From positions 113,154-177,153 of the forward strand of contig NZ_LMRV01000024.1 in NCBI RefSeq assembly GCF_001428245.1: a DNA stretch of 64,000 nt, in the 5' to 3' direction. Positions 1 to 8,653 of the stretch are shown piece after piece. The DNA comes from Paenibacillus sp. Soil522 (lineage in GTDB: Bacteria; Bacillota; Bacilli; Paenibacillales; Paenibacillaceae). Numbering within the stretch: position 1 is the first letter of the stretch; every line of letters starts with the position of its first letter. The position numbers were made by a program, and so were the translations under genes. Below the pieces are notes generated by a model. That model ran no database searches. It was not told the DNA's origin and saw nothing but the letters and a program-made list of their open reading frames with translations.

Positions 1-1015
1 GGTTTGTAATCAAGCCGGTGTTCATGACGTTGCCGCCGATTTTGAACGGGTTGTTCGTTTCGATAGCTTCTAGAATATAAGAAGCGTATTCATGGCTGCG
101 GCAGTGCTCAAGGCTGCGGTCATTGACGAGCGAATCGCGCATGGATTTCCAGCCTTCAATTTGGTTTACGCAGCGGCGGGGATATTCATCGAGCGGAATG
201 TTAAAGCGGTCGACAAGCTCCGGATAGCTGCGCTTAATGAAGTATGGATGGTATTCGGCGTTATGCTCGGACGATTCCGTAATGTAATAGCCGAACTTAA
301 GCATAAGCTCGTAACGAACCATATCATGATGCTTTTCGAGCTGCTTCTCGGCGGCACGGCGCTTGATTTCCGGATATAAGTCAACGCCGTCCTTGCTCGC
401 TTCGAGCAGCCAGGCCATATGGTTAATGCCTGCGATTTTGTATTTGACGCCGGTCGGGTCAAGATTCAAATGCTCGAACAGATGCGGAACGCAAACCTGC
501 ACGCTGTGACAGAGACCGACGGTGTTGACGCCGCCGTAAGTGTTCATGACATTGGTCAGAACAGCCATCGGATTCGTATAGTTCAGGAACAAGGCGTCCG
601 GACAAACCTCTTTAATGTCGCGTGCGAAATCCAGCATAACCGGTATTGTGCGCAGGTTTCGGAAAATGCCGCCGATACCGACGGTATCGGCTATCGTTTG
701 GCGTAAGCCGTATTTTTTCGGAATTTCAAAATCGGTGATCGTACAAGGATCGTAGCCACCGACTTGAATGGCGTTTACGATGTATTTAGCTCCGCGAAGC
801 GCTTCTTTACGGTCGGAATAAGCTTTAATCTGGCAGGTGCTTTCGCTCGTCTGCTTAAGATTGAGCAGCATTTGCTCGGAATCGCGGAGACGCTCCGCAT
901 CAATATCGAATAAAGCAATTTCAAAGCCTTGAAGCGCTGGCGTCTGCATGACATCGCCGAGAATGTTTTTGGCAAATACGGTGCTTCCAGCTCCGATAAA
1001 TGTAATTTTGGACAT
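1..1015 (-). CDS. melA: Alpha-galactosidase, glycoside hydrolase family 4 (C-terminus cut by window edge)
   Basis: This cytoplasmic NAD- and metal-dependent glycosidase hydrolyses alpha-galactosides such as melibiose. About 338 N-terminal residues of a family usually near 430 are present; the rest lies beyond base 1. The protein opens with a Rossmann motif, KITFIGAGS, and carries the family blocks NYTNPMA, GLCHSV (metal-binding Cys) and AGINHMAW (metal-binding His). The ATG at 1015 follows a GGAGG about 10 bases upstream. A divergent AraC-type regulator starts 149 bp away and probably controls it. GH4 also includes alpha-glucosidases and glucuronidases, so the substrate is inferred from sequence resemblance to MelA. 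Confidence 0.88.
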   Translation of the reverse strand, partial: MSKITFIGAGSTVFAKNILGDVMQTPALQGFEIALFDIDAERLRDSEQMLLNLKQTSESTCQIKAYSDRKEALRGAKYIVNAIQVGGYDPCTITDFEIPKKYGLRQTIADTVGIGGIFRNLRTIPVMLDFARDIKEVCPDALFLNYTNPMAVLTNVMNTYGGVNTVGLCHSVQVCVPHLFEHLNLDPTGVKYKIAGINHMAWLLEASKDGVDLYPEIKRRAAEKQLEKHHDMVRYELMLKFGYYITESSEHNAEYHPYFIKRSYPELVDRFNIPLDEYPRRCVNQIEGWKSMRDSLVNDRSLEHCRSHEYASYILEAIETNNPFKIGGNVMNTGLITN

Positions 1016-1163
1016 TATGTGATGGCCTCCTAAAGGATGATTGCTGACTCCTTTAGTATAAGGAGGACGGCTGAAAATGAATATGGAAGGAACGAAGCAT
1101 TATATGGAGAAATGTTGCATCATTTAGTATGATAGTTAGAGCTGGTAATCTGGAGGTGTAACG

Positions 1164-2018
1164 TTGGAAAAGCATCATAGTTATTCGCTCAGTATTAATG
1201 CAGCTCCGTTAAAGGGAGAAATGTCGGTATTATTTAGCGGGAAGGGACGACCTGTTGCCGGTCATTTTATTGGGCCAGCTGTTCATGACTACTACTTAAT
1301 TCATATTGTGCTTGATGGGGAGGGGATGTTTGAAACACTAGGAAACGCTCATTCGTGCAAAGCTGGCGATGCGTTTGTCATTTTCCCCGACATCTTGGTG
1401 AAATACGAGGCAAGCATGAGCAATCCTTGGGAATATATGTGGGTCGGCTTCTCGGGCGAGATCGTAGAGTCGTCGCTTGCCTCCATCGGCATTTCGCCGG
1501 ATCGGGCAGTCATTCGGGATAGCTCGCTTCCTGCGATGAAGCGGATGTTCAGAAATTTGCGGAAAAGCATGGAGAAAACGAATGTTCCAGCGCTCGGAAA
1601 CATGGAGGCGTCGGGCTGGCTTAGGCTGATTTTGCATGAGCTCGGACAGGTGCATCTAACGGTCAACTCCGAGGTGAGCATACCGGAGTCCCGTTCCTAC
1701 CGTCAAATCGATCAAGCTATCCGGCTGCTTTCCTTACAGTATGGGCAGCAGCTGTCTATTGAAGGAATCGCTCATACGCTCGGCTATCACAGGGCTCATT
1801 TAACAAGGCTGTTCAAGGAGGCAACGGGCTTGCCGCCCATGCAGTACTTGTATAAGGTGCGAATGAAGAAGGCCGAGGAGCTGCTGGAGGGAGAGCTTAC
1901 CATCGCTCAGATTGCTGCTTCAGTTGGCTACAATGATCCGCTTTTTTTCACCAAGCAATTTCACAAATGGAGCGGACAATCTCCTACGGAGTTTCGGAGA
2001 AAATTGTTTAATGAATAG
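1164..2018 (+). CDS. AraC-family transcriptional regulator
   Basis: This is a 284-residue cytoplasmic regulator. The first ~135 residues look like an AraC cupin sugar-sensing domain. The last ~100 carry two helix-turn-helix motifs, around IEGIAHTLGYHRAHLTRLF and IAQIAASVGYNDPLFFTKQF. The start is a TTG eight bases after a GGAGG; no better ATG lies upstream. It is transcribed away from the GH4 alpha-galactosidase gene across a 148-bp gap, which suggests it activates that gene in response to melibiose, raffinose or a related sugar. The effector is inferred, not shown. Confidence 0.9.
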   Translation: MEKHHSYSLSINAAPLKGEMSVLFSGKGRPVAGHFIGPAVHDYYLIHIVLDGEGMFETLGNAHSCKAGDAFVIFPDILVKYEASMSNPWEYMWVGFSGEIVESSLASIGISPDRAVIRDSSLPAMKRMFRNLRKSMEKTNVPALGNMEASGWLRLILHELGQVHLTVNSEVSIPESRSYRQIDQAIRLLSLQYGQQLSIEGIAHTLGYHRAHLTRLFKEATGLPPMQYLYKVRMKKAEELLEGELTIAQIAASVGYNDPLFFTKQFHKWSGQSPTEFRRKLFNE

Positions 2019-2198
2019 CTTTCTCAAGGCGGTTACTACAGTCGCGATATAGGAACACTGTTTCTCAATACGACTTTCGGCCAGTTACAGTCATGACCTT
2101 ACCGGATTAAGGAGTATCTTGGGATCCTGCAGGCGTATTTGTGTATGGAATGAACGAGCCTGCATCAGCAGGCCCATACCTATTCATTATTATTGCTG

Positions 2199-2828
2199 CT
2201 ACTGCATTCCATTCGGAGCTGCTTGATTCATTGCCGGGTTCATTGCTTGGTTCATTTGTTGGTTCATTTGTTGATTCATTTGTTGATTCATAGCCGGCCG
2301 GTAGCTTTGAAGCATCGTATTAGTTGTTTCTTCTTTCATCGTTGGCACCTGGTAGTAACCCATGTGATTCATGAATTGCCAAACTTCATACGCTTGTTCG
2401 GAGCAGTTGACGGATCCCTGCTGCATCATCCGGCGAATCTGGGGATTAGCGCATTCCAGCGCGGCCAACATTTTTTTGGATGCAGAGGCTTTGTGACAGG
2501 AGAGCATGCTGCTCGCAACATCCCAATCATCCAATTTATTCATGGAAACGTTCGGGCTTTGTGCAGCTGGATTGTCCAGACCATAAACCGGAGCTCCGAA
2601 GTTTTCACCGCGGTACGGCGCTGGTTGGCCATAACCTTGCTGATTCAGGGTTTGGATCATTTGATTGTACTCATTCGTCATGAACTGAAGCTGGCGGTCC
2701 AGCATTTGCTGAAGCCGTTGATCTTTCGCAAAGGAAAGGTAAAGCTGAAAATGATTGATACCATTAATGGAAGAAGTAAGAATTTCATGCACTTCCATTG
2801 TTTCATGCGCGCCTAAGTGTGCAGCCAT
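2199..2828 (-). CDS. CotF-like spore coat protein with Met-Asn-Gln repeat tail
   Basis: This 209-residue protein resembles the ferritin-like CotF spore coat family. The N-terminal half is helical with His and Glu residues (GAHETMEVHE), and a second helical segment follows around residues 95 to 165. The tail, from about residue 180, is a run of MNQQ/MNQA units encoded by a 12-bp tandem repeat. The ATG is preceded by GGAGG seven bases upstream. It stands alone, without an obvious operon partner. The coat role is inferred from family resemblance and implies a spore-former; the repeat number probably varies between strains. Confidence 0.75.
   Translation of the reverse strand: MAAHLGAHETMEVHEILTSSINGINHFQLYLSFAKDQRLQQMLDRQLQFMTNEYNQMIQTLNQQGYGQPAPYRGENFGAPVYGLDNPAAQSPNVSMNKLDDWDVASSMLSCHKASASKKMLAALECANPQIRRMMQQGSVNCSEQAYEVWQFMNHMGYYQVPTMKEETTNTMLQSYRPAMNQQMNQQMNQQMNQAMNPAMNQAAPNGMQ
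2226..2296. repeat. 12-bp tandem repeat in the coat-protein tail
   Basis: About six imperfect copies of a 12-bp unit, written on the plus strand like TTCATTTGTTGG, encode the MNQQ/MNQA/MNPA tail of the CotF-like protein. The unit length is a multiple of three, so copy-number change keeps the frame. Confidence 0.85.
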
Positions 2829-3087
2829 TGCAGTAACCTCCTCAATTTTCCTTAAATGGAATAAATTAACCTGGAATAGTATAACCGCAATTTTTTTTCG
2901 TATTCAGAGGAACATTAGCAAAGTATTACGAACATATTGACCCGGAAAAAGACATTTTTTTTCTACAGAAATACCTATATTTTTTAGTGGTCATCTGCAG
3001 TTATCTCCTTTACGAATTATTTAATCTGTATGTAAATCCGAATAAAGGGTTACTTTAACAGAATGAGAATGAAAGGAGATAACCCTG

Positions 3088-3363
3088 ATGATAGAATTTA
3101 ATGACGTAAAACATGTTCTAAACTATCTGCAATCAGAAATTACCCGGATCGAAACGGTATCCGGTACATTATCAAGTGTTGAACGTGAGCATTATCAAAA
3201 ATTAACGAATTTCGATCATAAGGAACTGGTCGACATTGCAATCGAGGAGCAAAGTGCTTCGAGGCAGTTGGATACTATAAAACAAATGTGTCTGTCGATG
3301 TCCAAACAAATCGATGGAATGGTTCGCCATTTGGACCGGGGAGCCGGTAATGAAATTCATTGA
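3088..3363 (+). CDS. Small protein of unknown function, upstream of glutamate-synthase-like gene
   Basis: I do not recognise this 91-residue protein. It is predicted to be mostly helical and charged, has no signal peptide or membrane segment, and contains two Cys-free helical stretches typical of small helical-hairpin proteins. The ATG is preceded by a strong GAAAGGAG. Its stop overlaps the next gene's likely ATG at 3350 by 14 bp, so the two are probably translationally coupled and may act together. No function is assigned. Confidence 0.7.
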   Translation: MIEFNDVKHVLNYLQSEITRIETVSGTLSSVEREHYQKLTNFDHKELVDIAIEEQSASRQLDTIKQMCLSMSKQIDGMVRHLDRGAGNEIH

Positions 3364-4774
3364 GAATATTATCCGTTCCGTCATGAATGAAGCGGTAGAC
3401 AAAGCCTTGTCACGCATGATAAAGGATCAATATACCGAAAACCTGGCTGCGACAATTCCCGTTGGACGTAAGGTAGGTATTCCAAACTTTATAGAAACTC
3501 TCATGCGTTCTTCCAGTGGTACGGCGATTTCTCGGCCTCTGGGAAGCTACATTCATTTTTCTCCTTGGGAAAAAGTGTTGTTTAATCCCGTGCATTTGTT
3601 TAGAATGCCAACGCCAGAGCAGATCGGAATTCAAACTTCCGTGACGATTGGTCCGCTCGCACAAAAACCGCTTACCCTTTCGATTCCGATCATGATCGCA
3701 GCCATGTCGTTTGGCGGAGCCCTAAGTAAAAATGCCAAGATTGCTCTAGCCAAAGCTTCGACTTTCGTTGGAACGGCCACGAATTCAGGGGAAGCAGGAT
3801 TGATGCGGGAAGAGCGGGACGCGGCACATCTTTTTATTGGTCAATATAATCGGGGCGGATGGATGAACACGCCCGACAAATATAAGCAGCTGGATGCGAT
3901 TGAAATTCAGCTCGGTCAAGGAGCGCAAGGTTCGACTTCTCAGCGAACGACAGTAAAAAACATTGGCGAAGACTTTCGGGAAGTGTTTGGTTTACAGGAA
4001 GGGGAGCCTGCTGTCATTCACTCCAGACTTCAAGGCGTCAATACCCAGGAAGATTTCATTCAACTCGTAAAGCGTCTCAAACATGAAACGGGCGTTCCGG
4101 TCGGGCTTAAAATCGCAGCTACGCATCACTTGGAAAAAGAACTGCAAATCGCCTTGGAGGCCGGAGTTGATTTCATCACGCTTGACGGTGCGGAAGGGGG
4201 GACACACGGTGGAGCTCCAACATTGCAGGATGATTTAGGACTGCCAACTATGTTTGCCATATCACGCGCTTCACATTTCTTAGCCCGTAAAGGGGCAACC
4301 GGCAAAGTCAGCATTATTGCTGCGGGAGGGTTAGTCACCCCCGGATGCATGTTGAAAGCAATGGCGATGGGTGCAGATGCCGTCTACATCGGAACGGCTG
4401 CGATGCTAGCCTTGATCGGTGAACAGATTGTGAAATCGGCGCCGTTCGAAGCAGCTACAAGCTTGGTTGTATATACCGGCAAAATGACCTCGGAGCTGGA
4501 TGTGGATACAGCATCCAAGAATTTGGTTCGATATTTAAATTCCTGCGTGACAGAAATGGAAATGGTTGCACAGTCACTTGGACGAACATCGTTATCCGAT
4601 ATCTCAAAAAGTGATCTGTGCACGACAGACTCTGAAATTGCGAGGGCGACAGGCATCCAATGGGGTTTCATAGCGCCGGAAATGCAGCATGAAGCACAGG
4701 CAGAAATTCCTTTCTTCGTACCGCCTTTTGACTATATCAGTGATATAGAACAACAGAATAATAAGGAAATTTGA
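3350..4774 (+). CDS. FMN-binding glutamate synthase family protein
   Basis: This protein corresponds to the FMN-binding synthase barrel of glutamate synthase, standing alone without the amidotransferase domain. Family blocks are AAMSFGGALSKNAKIAL, EIQLGQGAQG, LDGAEGGTHGGAP and a phosphate-binding stretch, AAGGLVTPGCMLKAMAMGAD. I chose the ATG at 3350, behind GGGGAG, over an upstream in-frame ATG at 3314 that would add 12 residues and overlap the previous gene further; the protein is then 474 residues. Stand-alone members act as poorly characterised FMN oxidoreductases, so actual glutamate synthesis is not implied. A modest hairpin terminator follows. Confidence 0.82.
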   Translation: MKFIENIIRSVMNEAVDKALSRMIKDQYTENLAATIPVGRKVGIPNFIETLMRSSSGTAISRPLGSYIHFSPWEKVLFNPVHLFRMPTPEQIGIQTSVTIGPLAQKPLTLSIPIMIAAMSFGGALSKNAKIALAKASTFVGTATNSGEAGLMREERDAAHLFIGQYNRGGWMNTPDKYKQLDAIEIQLGQGAQGSTSQRTTVKNIGEDFREVFGLQEGEPAVIHSRLQGVNTQEDFIQLVKRLKHETGVPVGLKIAATHHLEKELQIALEAGVDFITLDGAEGGTHGGAPTLQDDLGLPTMFAISRASHFLARKGATGKVSIIAAGGLVTPGCMLKAMAMGADAVYIGTAAMLALIGEQIVKSAPFEAATSLVVYTGKMTSELDVDTASKNLVRYLNSCVTEMEMVAQSLGRTSLSDISKSDLCTTDSEIARATGIQWGFIAPEMQHEAQAEIPFFVPPFDYISDIEQQNNKEI

Positions 4775-4795
4775 TCCGGAAGTCACACAATTCAA

Positions 4796-4831
4796 AACAG
4801 CCATGATTTGACTCTCAAAGCATGGCTGTTT
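4796..4831 (+). terminator. Likely intrinsic terminator after the glutamate-synthase-like gene
   Basis: Arms AACAGCCATG and CATGGCTGTT form a perfect 10-bp stem with a 15-base loop. The following T-rich tract is interrupted, so termination may be partial. Confidence 0.65.
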
Positions 4832-4957
4832 AAGTATATTTTATGGCTGGATGCGGATGACTTGCTGCAGGAAAACGATCTGGGAAAGTTCAAAGCGCAC
4901 AAGCAGACTTTAGATCTGAATCTTGATACCGTTTGGTACCTTGAGGATAGCCTTTAG
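4829..4957 (+). pseudogene. Remnant of a family 2 glycosyltransferase
   Basis: One frame of this gap reads about 42 codons without a start, beginning FKYILWLDADDLLQENDLGK and ending at TAG. The piece YILWLDADD matches the nucleotide-sugar and metal-binding region of family 2 glycosyltransferases, and the following KFKA and QTLDLNLD fit what comes next in that family. Nothing upstream in frame continues the protein, and the fragment overlaps the terminator stem. I read it as the remains of a lost gene. Confidence 0.55.
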
Positions 4958-4988
4958 GCACTTTTTTGCGAGCAAGAAGCAAGATCGT

Positions 4989-6008
4989 TTAAAGCGGAGT
5001 GATCTTCTTCACCGACCTGCGGATCATTAAGTCAGCGGGTAAAACGATTTTTTTCCACGGCAGCGCTGTTTCGCGTTCCTGAATGCGCTCAATGAGCATC
5101 TTCATGCCCATGTAGCCGAACTGATAAGCCTGCTGAGCAGCAACAGTAAGGAACGGCTCGATTTCCGAGTAAGGACCCAAATCATCAAAACAAACGATAG
5201 ACATATCATCGGGCACGCTTATTCCTCGTCCGCGAAGCAGCCTCATGACTTCAACCGCAAGCACGTTATTACCCGCAACAATAGCGGTAGGTGGGGGATC
5301 CATTTGATCGATCCAATGCTCCATTTCCGTTAAATCGTTCAATGGGCCGAAGCTCGTTTCGTATACATAACGATCATTAAATGCTATATCATTCAGCTTT
5401 AGCCCGTCTTGATAGCCCTGCAGCCTTAAACGAGCGCTGGAGATTGACGGGGAGCCGTTCACTATCGCAATGCGGCGATGACCTTGAGACACCAGATGCT
5501 CGACGAGCATCCGGGCGCCTTCCTTGCTGTCGCCGAGCACGATGTCGCATTCGATGCCGGGCACTTCACGGTCAAGCAGCACGAATGGCACGTTATGCTT
5601 GCGCAGCGATTCCATATGCGGCAATGACGGATCGCCGGCCGGAGCGACCAGAACGCCGTCAACGCGCGCCGTTAATATCGTCGTCACATAATCCGACTCT
5701 TTTTCAAGGCTTTCATCGCTGTTGCCGAACAGCAGGCGGTAGCCGGATTTTTTGGCGGCATCCTCCGCACCGCGCGCGAGCGTCGTATAGAAGGGATTCA
5801 TAATATCGGTTATCAACAGAAACAGCAGCTTGGTCTGTTGGAGTACGAGACTGCGCGCCGTTTGGTTCGGCACATAGTTCAGCTCCTCCATGACGCGCTT
5901 TACCTTTGCTCTTGTTTTCTCGCTTATTTTGCCAGTGTTATTGATAACTCTGGAGACGGTCATAGCGGATACGCTTGCCTTGGCCGCTACATCATATATC
6001 GTTACCAT
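4989..6008 (-). CDS. LacI-family repressor, probably of the fucose operon
   Basis: This 339-residue repressor has an N-terminal helix-turn-helix (TIYDVAAKASVSAMTVSRVI) and hinge, followed by a periplasmic-binding-like sensor domain from about residue 60. It is divergent from the fucose isomerase gene; the 127-bp gap holds a sigma-A-like promoter and a LacI-type operator, GTTATCGGTAAC. It therefore probably represses the fuc operon and perhaps itself. The effector may be L-fucose or an intermediate; that is inferred from position only. Confidence 0.88.
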   Translation of the reverse strand: MVTIYDVAAKASVSAMTVSRVINNTGKISEKTRAKVKRVMEELNYVPNQTARSLVLQQTKLLFLLITDIMNPFYTTLARGAEDAAKKSGYRLLFGNSDESLEKESDYVTTILTARVDGVLVAPAGDPSLPHMESLRKHNVPFVLLDREVPGIECDIVLGDSKEGARMLVEHLVSQGHRRIAIVNGSPSISSARLRLQGYQDGLKLNDIAFNDRYVYETSFGPLNDLTEMEHWIDQMDPPPTAIVAGNNVLAVEVMRLLRGRGISVPDDMSIVCFDDLGPYSEIEPFLTVAAQQAYQFGYMGMKMLIERIQERETALPWKKIVLPADLMIRRSVKKITPL

Positions 6009-6062
6009 ATCCTTGTCCCCTTATCGCTAAATCATTGTTTCTATCATACAGAAAAGTAGGCA

Positions 6063-6106
6063 TTGACAGCAAGCCTTATTATTGTTATTTTGAGGTTATC
6101 GGTAAC
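6063..6106 (+). promoter_or_regulatory. Promoter and LacI-type operator of the fucose operon
   Basis: A TTGACA (6063-6068) lies 17 bases from TATTTT (6086-6091). Just downstream, covering the expected start of transcription, is GTTATCGGTAAC (6095-6106), a near-palindrome with the central CG usual in LacI-family operators. Confidence 0.7.
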
Positions 6107-6135
6107 ATTAATATAACTTTATGGAGGTTTTATTC

Positions 6136-7926
6136 ATGACGGACACTAGCTTGCGTTTCCAATCCGGATTTCCTAAGATCGGCATTCGTCCAACCATTGA
6201 CGGCAGACGGAAAGGGGTTCGCGAATCGTTAGAGGAGCAGACGATGAACATGGCAATCGCAACGGCTCAGCTTTTATCGGAGCATTTGCGATATCCGAAC
6301 GGCGAGCCGGTCGAATACGTTATTGCGGACAGCTGCATTGGCGGAGTGGCTGAAGCGGCTGCGTGCGCTGATAAATTTGCCAAATCCGGAGTGGGGGTAT
6401 CGATAACGGTAACGCCATGCTGGTGCTACGGGACCGAGACAATGGATATGGAGCCTTCGATTCCGAAGGCTGTTTGGGGCTTTAACGGAACAGAGCGCCC
6501 TGGCGCTGTATATTTGGCTGCCGTCTTGTCCGGCTATGCGCAAAAAGGTCTTCCGGCGTTTGGGATCTACGGCGAGCATGTTCAGGATGCAGGCGATACC
6601 TCCATTCCGTTCGACGTCAAAGACAAGCTGCTCGGGTTTGCCAAAGCAGCGCTTGCAGTCGCATACATGCGCGGAAAATCCTACTTGTCGATGGGCTCCG
6701 TATCGATGGGTATCGCGGGATCGATCGTGAACGATGCATTCTTCCAAGAATATCTAGGAATGCGCACTGAATACATCGATATGACCGAATTCGTCCGTCG
6801 TATGGACGAGAAAATATATGATACAGCGGAATTCGAGAAAGCGCTCTCTTGGGTGAAAGAAAACTGTAAGGAAGGGCCGGACAACAATCCTGCCGGCATC
6901 CAAACGTCAAGAGAGCGGAAGGACAGCGATTGGGAAACGGTTATCCAAATGACGCAAATTGCGCGCGATTTAATGGTCGGCAATCCGCAGCTCGCCGAGC
7001 TCGGCTTCGGCGAGGAGGCATTTGGACATAATGCGATCACAGCTGGCTTCCAGGGCCAGCGGCAGTGGACGGACCATTTTCCAAACGGCGATTTCATGGA
7101 AGCGATTCTGAACTCCTCCTTCGATTGGAACGGCATTAGAGCGCCTTATATCGTGGCGACGGAAAATGACAGCCTGAACGGCGCGGTTATGCTGTTCGGT
7201 TACCTACTCACGAATACGGCGCAAATTTTTGCCGATGTCCGTACGTACTGGAGCCCGGAATCGGTAGAGCGCGTAACGGGTCATAAGCTGACCGGAGCCG
7301 CGGAGAACGGCTTGCTTCACCTTATCAACTCCGGACCTGCAACGCTTGACGGCACCGGTGAGCAAATGAAGGATGGCCAGCCAGCGATGAAGCCTTTCTG
7401 GGAAATTTCCGAGCAGGAAGCGCAGCAATGCCTGGATGCGACCTCATGGCGTCCGGCCTCCGTTGAATATTTCCGCGGCGGCGGCTACTCATCCGATTAC
7501 TTAACGCGCGGCGGCATGCCGATGACAATGTCGCGTATCAACCTGGTTAAAGGAATCGGACCCGTACTCCAAATCGCGGAGGGCTATTCGGTTGATCTGC
7601 CGGAGGATGTGCATGATACGCTCGATAAGCGTACGGATTCGACGTGGCCGACGACTTGGTTCGCTCCAACGTTAACCGGCGAGGGTGCTTTCCACTCGGT
7701 CTATGAAGTGATGGACAATTGGGGCGCGAATCACGGCTCGATCAGCTATGGACACATTGGCGGCGATTTAATTACGCTCGCTTCGATGCTGCGGATTCCG
7801 GTCAATATGCACAACGTTCCAGAGGAGCGCGTATTCCGCCCGCGGGCATGGGGACTGTTCGGCACAGCTAATTCGGAGAGCGCCGATTACCGTGCTTGTC
7901 AAAATTTCGGGCCGATCTATAAATAA
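6136..7926 (+). CDS. fucI: L-fucose isomerase
   Basis: This enzyme converts L-fucose to L-fuculose and may also accept D-arabinose. The length (596 residues) fits the ~590-residue family. Recognised FucI blocks are [32 protein letters not shown] and [17 protein letters not shown], which hold the Mn-binding Glu, Asp and His region. An ATG at 6121 is in frame but overlaps the GGAGG, so I place the start at 6136, eight bases after that site. It is the first gene of a fucI-fucA-kinase-fucU operon; the stop lies 15 bases before the next start. Confidence 0.93.
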   Translation: MTDTSLRFQSGFPKIGIRPTIDGRRKGVRESLEEQTMNMAIATAQLLSEHLRYPNGEPVEYVIADSCIGGVAEAAACADKFAKSGVGVSITVTPCWCYGTETMDMEPSIPKAVWGFNGTERPGAVYLAAVLSGYAQKGLPAFGIYGEHVQDAGDTSIPFDVKDKLLGFAKAALAVAYMRGKSYLSMGSVSMGIAGSIVNDAFFQEYLGMRTEYIDMTEFVRRMDEKIYDTAEFEKALSWVKENCKEGPDNNPAGIQTSRERKDSDWETVIQMTQIARDLMVGNPQLAELGFGEEAFGHNAITAGFQGQRQWTDHFPNGDFMEAILNSSFDWNGIRAPYIVATENDSLNGAVMLFGYLLTNTAQIFADVRTYWSPESVERVTGHKLTGAAENGLLHLINSGPATLDGTGEQMKDGQPAMKPFWEISEQEAQQCLDATSWRPASVEYFRGGGYSSDYLTRGGMPMTMSRINLVKGIGPVLQIAEGYSVDLPEDVHDTLDKRTDSTWPTTWFAPTLTGEGAFHSVYEVMDNWGANHGSISYGHIGGDLITLASMLRIPVNMHNVPEERVFRPRAWGLFGTANSESADYRACQNFGPIYK

Positions 7927-7941
7927 ATGGGAGGTTTTACA

Positions 7942-8601
7942 ATGAGCAGCACGGACATTCGCAACGAGCTTTGCAAGTATGCGCGCAAGACGGTAACGAA
8001 CAAGCTGGTTGTCGGTCCAGGCGGCAACATAAGCGCTAAATTCGAAGGCAAAATGTATCTTTCGCCAAGCGGCTTCGCGCTGGATGAGATAGAGCCGCAT
8101 CAGTGGGTTGAGGTGGATATTGAGACGGGGGAAATGACGGATATCGGTCTTCGTCCGTCTTCCGAGGTGCTGATGCATCTTTATGCTTATCGGGCCAATC
8201 CGGATATCGGGGCTATCGTTCATACGCATCCGCCTTACTGTATTGCATTCACATTAGTCGAGCAGGAGCTGCCCATCATGTTCCCTGACCAAGCGGCGCT
8301 TGTCGGCAAAACCGTGTATGTTCCTTATGTTCTTCCAACGACGGATAAGCTTGCCGATGCCTATGTGGCCAAGGTGAATACAGCTAGCTCGGTGCTGCTC
8401 GGCAATCACGGCCTTGTTACGTCTGGACGCAATTTGCGCGAGGCCTACTACCGGACCGAGGTTGTGGAAGAAAGCACGAAAATTTATTTGATCGCCAAGG
8501 CGATTCGTGAGCCGAAGGTGCTGACGAAGGAAGAATTTGAAGAAATCGCATCGCTTGAAAGCGAAGCATACCGTATTGAATTGCTGCAAAAGATGAAGTG
8601 A
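7942..8601 (+). CDS. fucA: L-fuculose-1-phosphate aldolase (class II)
   Basis: This zinc-dependent aldolase of 219 residues splits L-fuculose 1-phosphate into dihydroxyacetone phosphate and L-lactaldehyde. Visible features are the phosphate-binding GPGGNISAK, the catalytic Glu in PSSEVLMH, the zinc ligands in IVHTHPPYC and the third His in LGNHG. The start at 7942 follows GGGAGG; an upstream ATG at 7927 is part of that site. The substrate assignment rests on its place between fucI and the sugar kinase, because class II aldolases for fuculose, ribulose and rhamnulose phosphates look alike. Confidence 0.87.
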   Translation: MSSTDIRNELCKYARKTVTNKLVVGPGGNISAKFEGKMYLSPSGFALDEIEPHQWVEVDIETGEMTDIGLRPSSEVLMHLYAYRANPDIGAIVHTHPPYCIAFTLVEQELPIMFPDQAALVGKTVYVPYVLPTTDKLADAYVAKVNTASSVLLGNHGLVTSGRNLREAYYRTEVVEESTKIYLIAKAIREPKVLTKEEFEEIASLESEAYRIELLQKMK

Positions 8602-8653
8602 TCGACCGTCGCTTTAGGTCGGCGTCAGCACTTACTTAAGGGAGGATCTAAGC

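Noticed and set aside
2193..2816. A 207-codon plus-strand frame rich in His and Leu
   Set aside because: It is the reverse of the coat protein gene; its LVHLLIHLLIHL run comes from the same 12-bp repeat.
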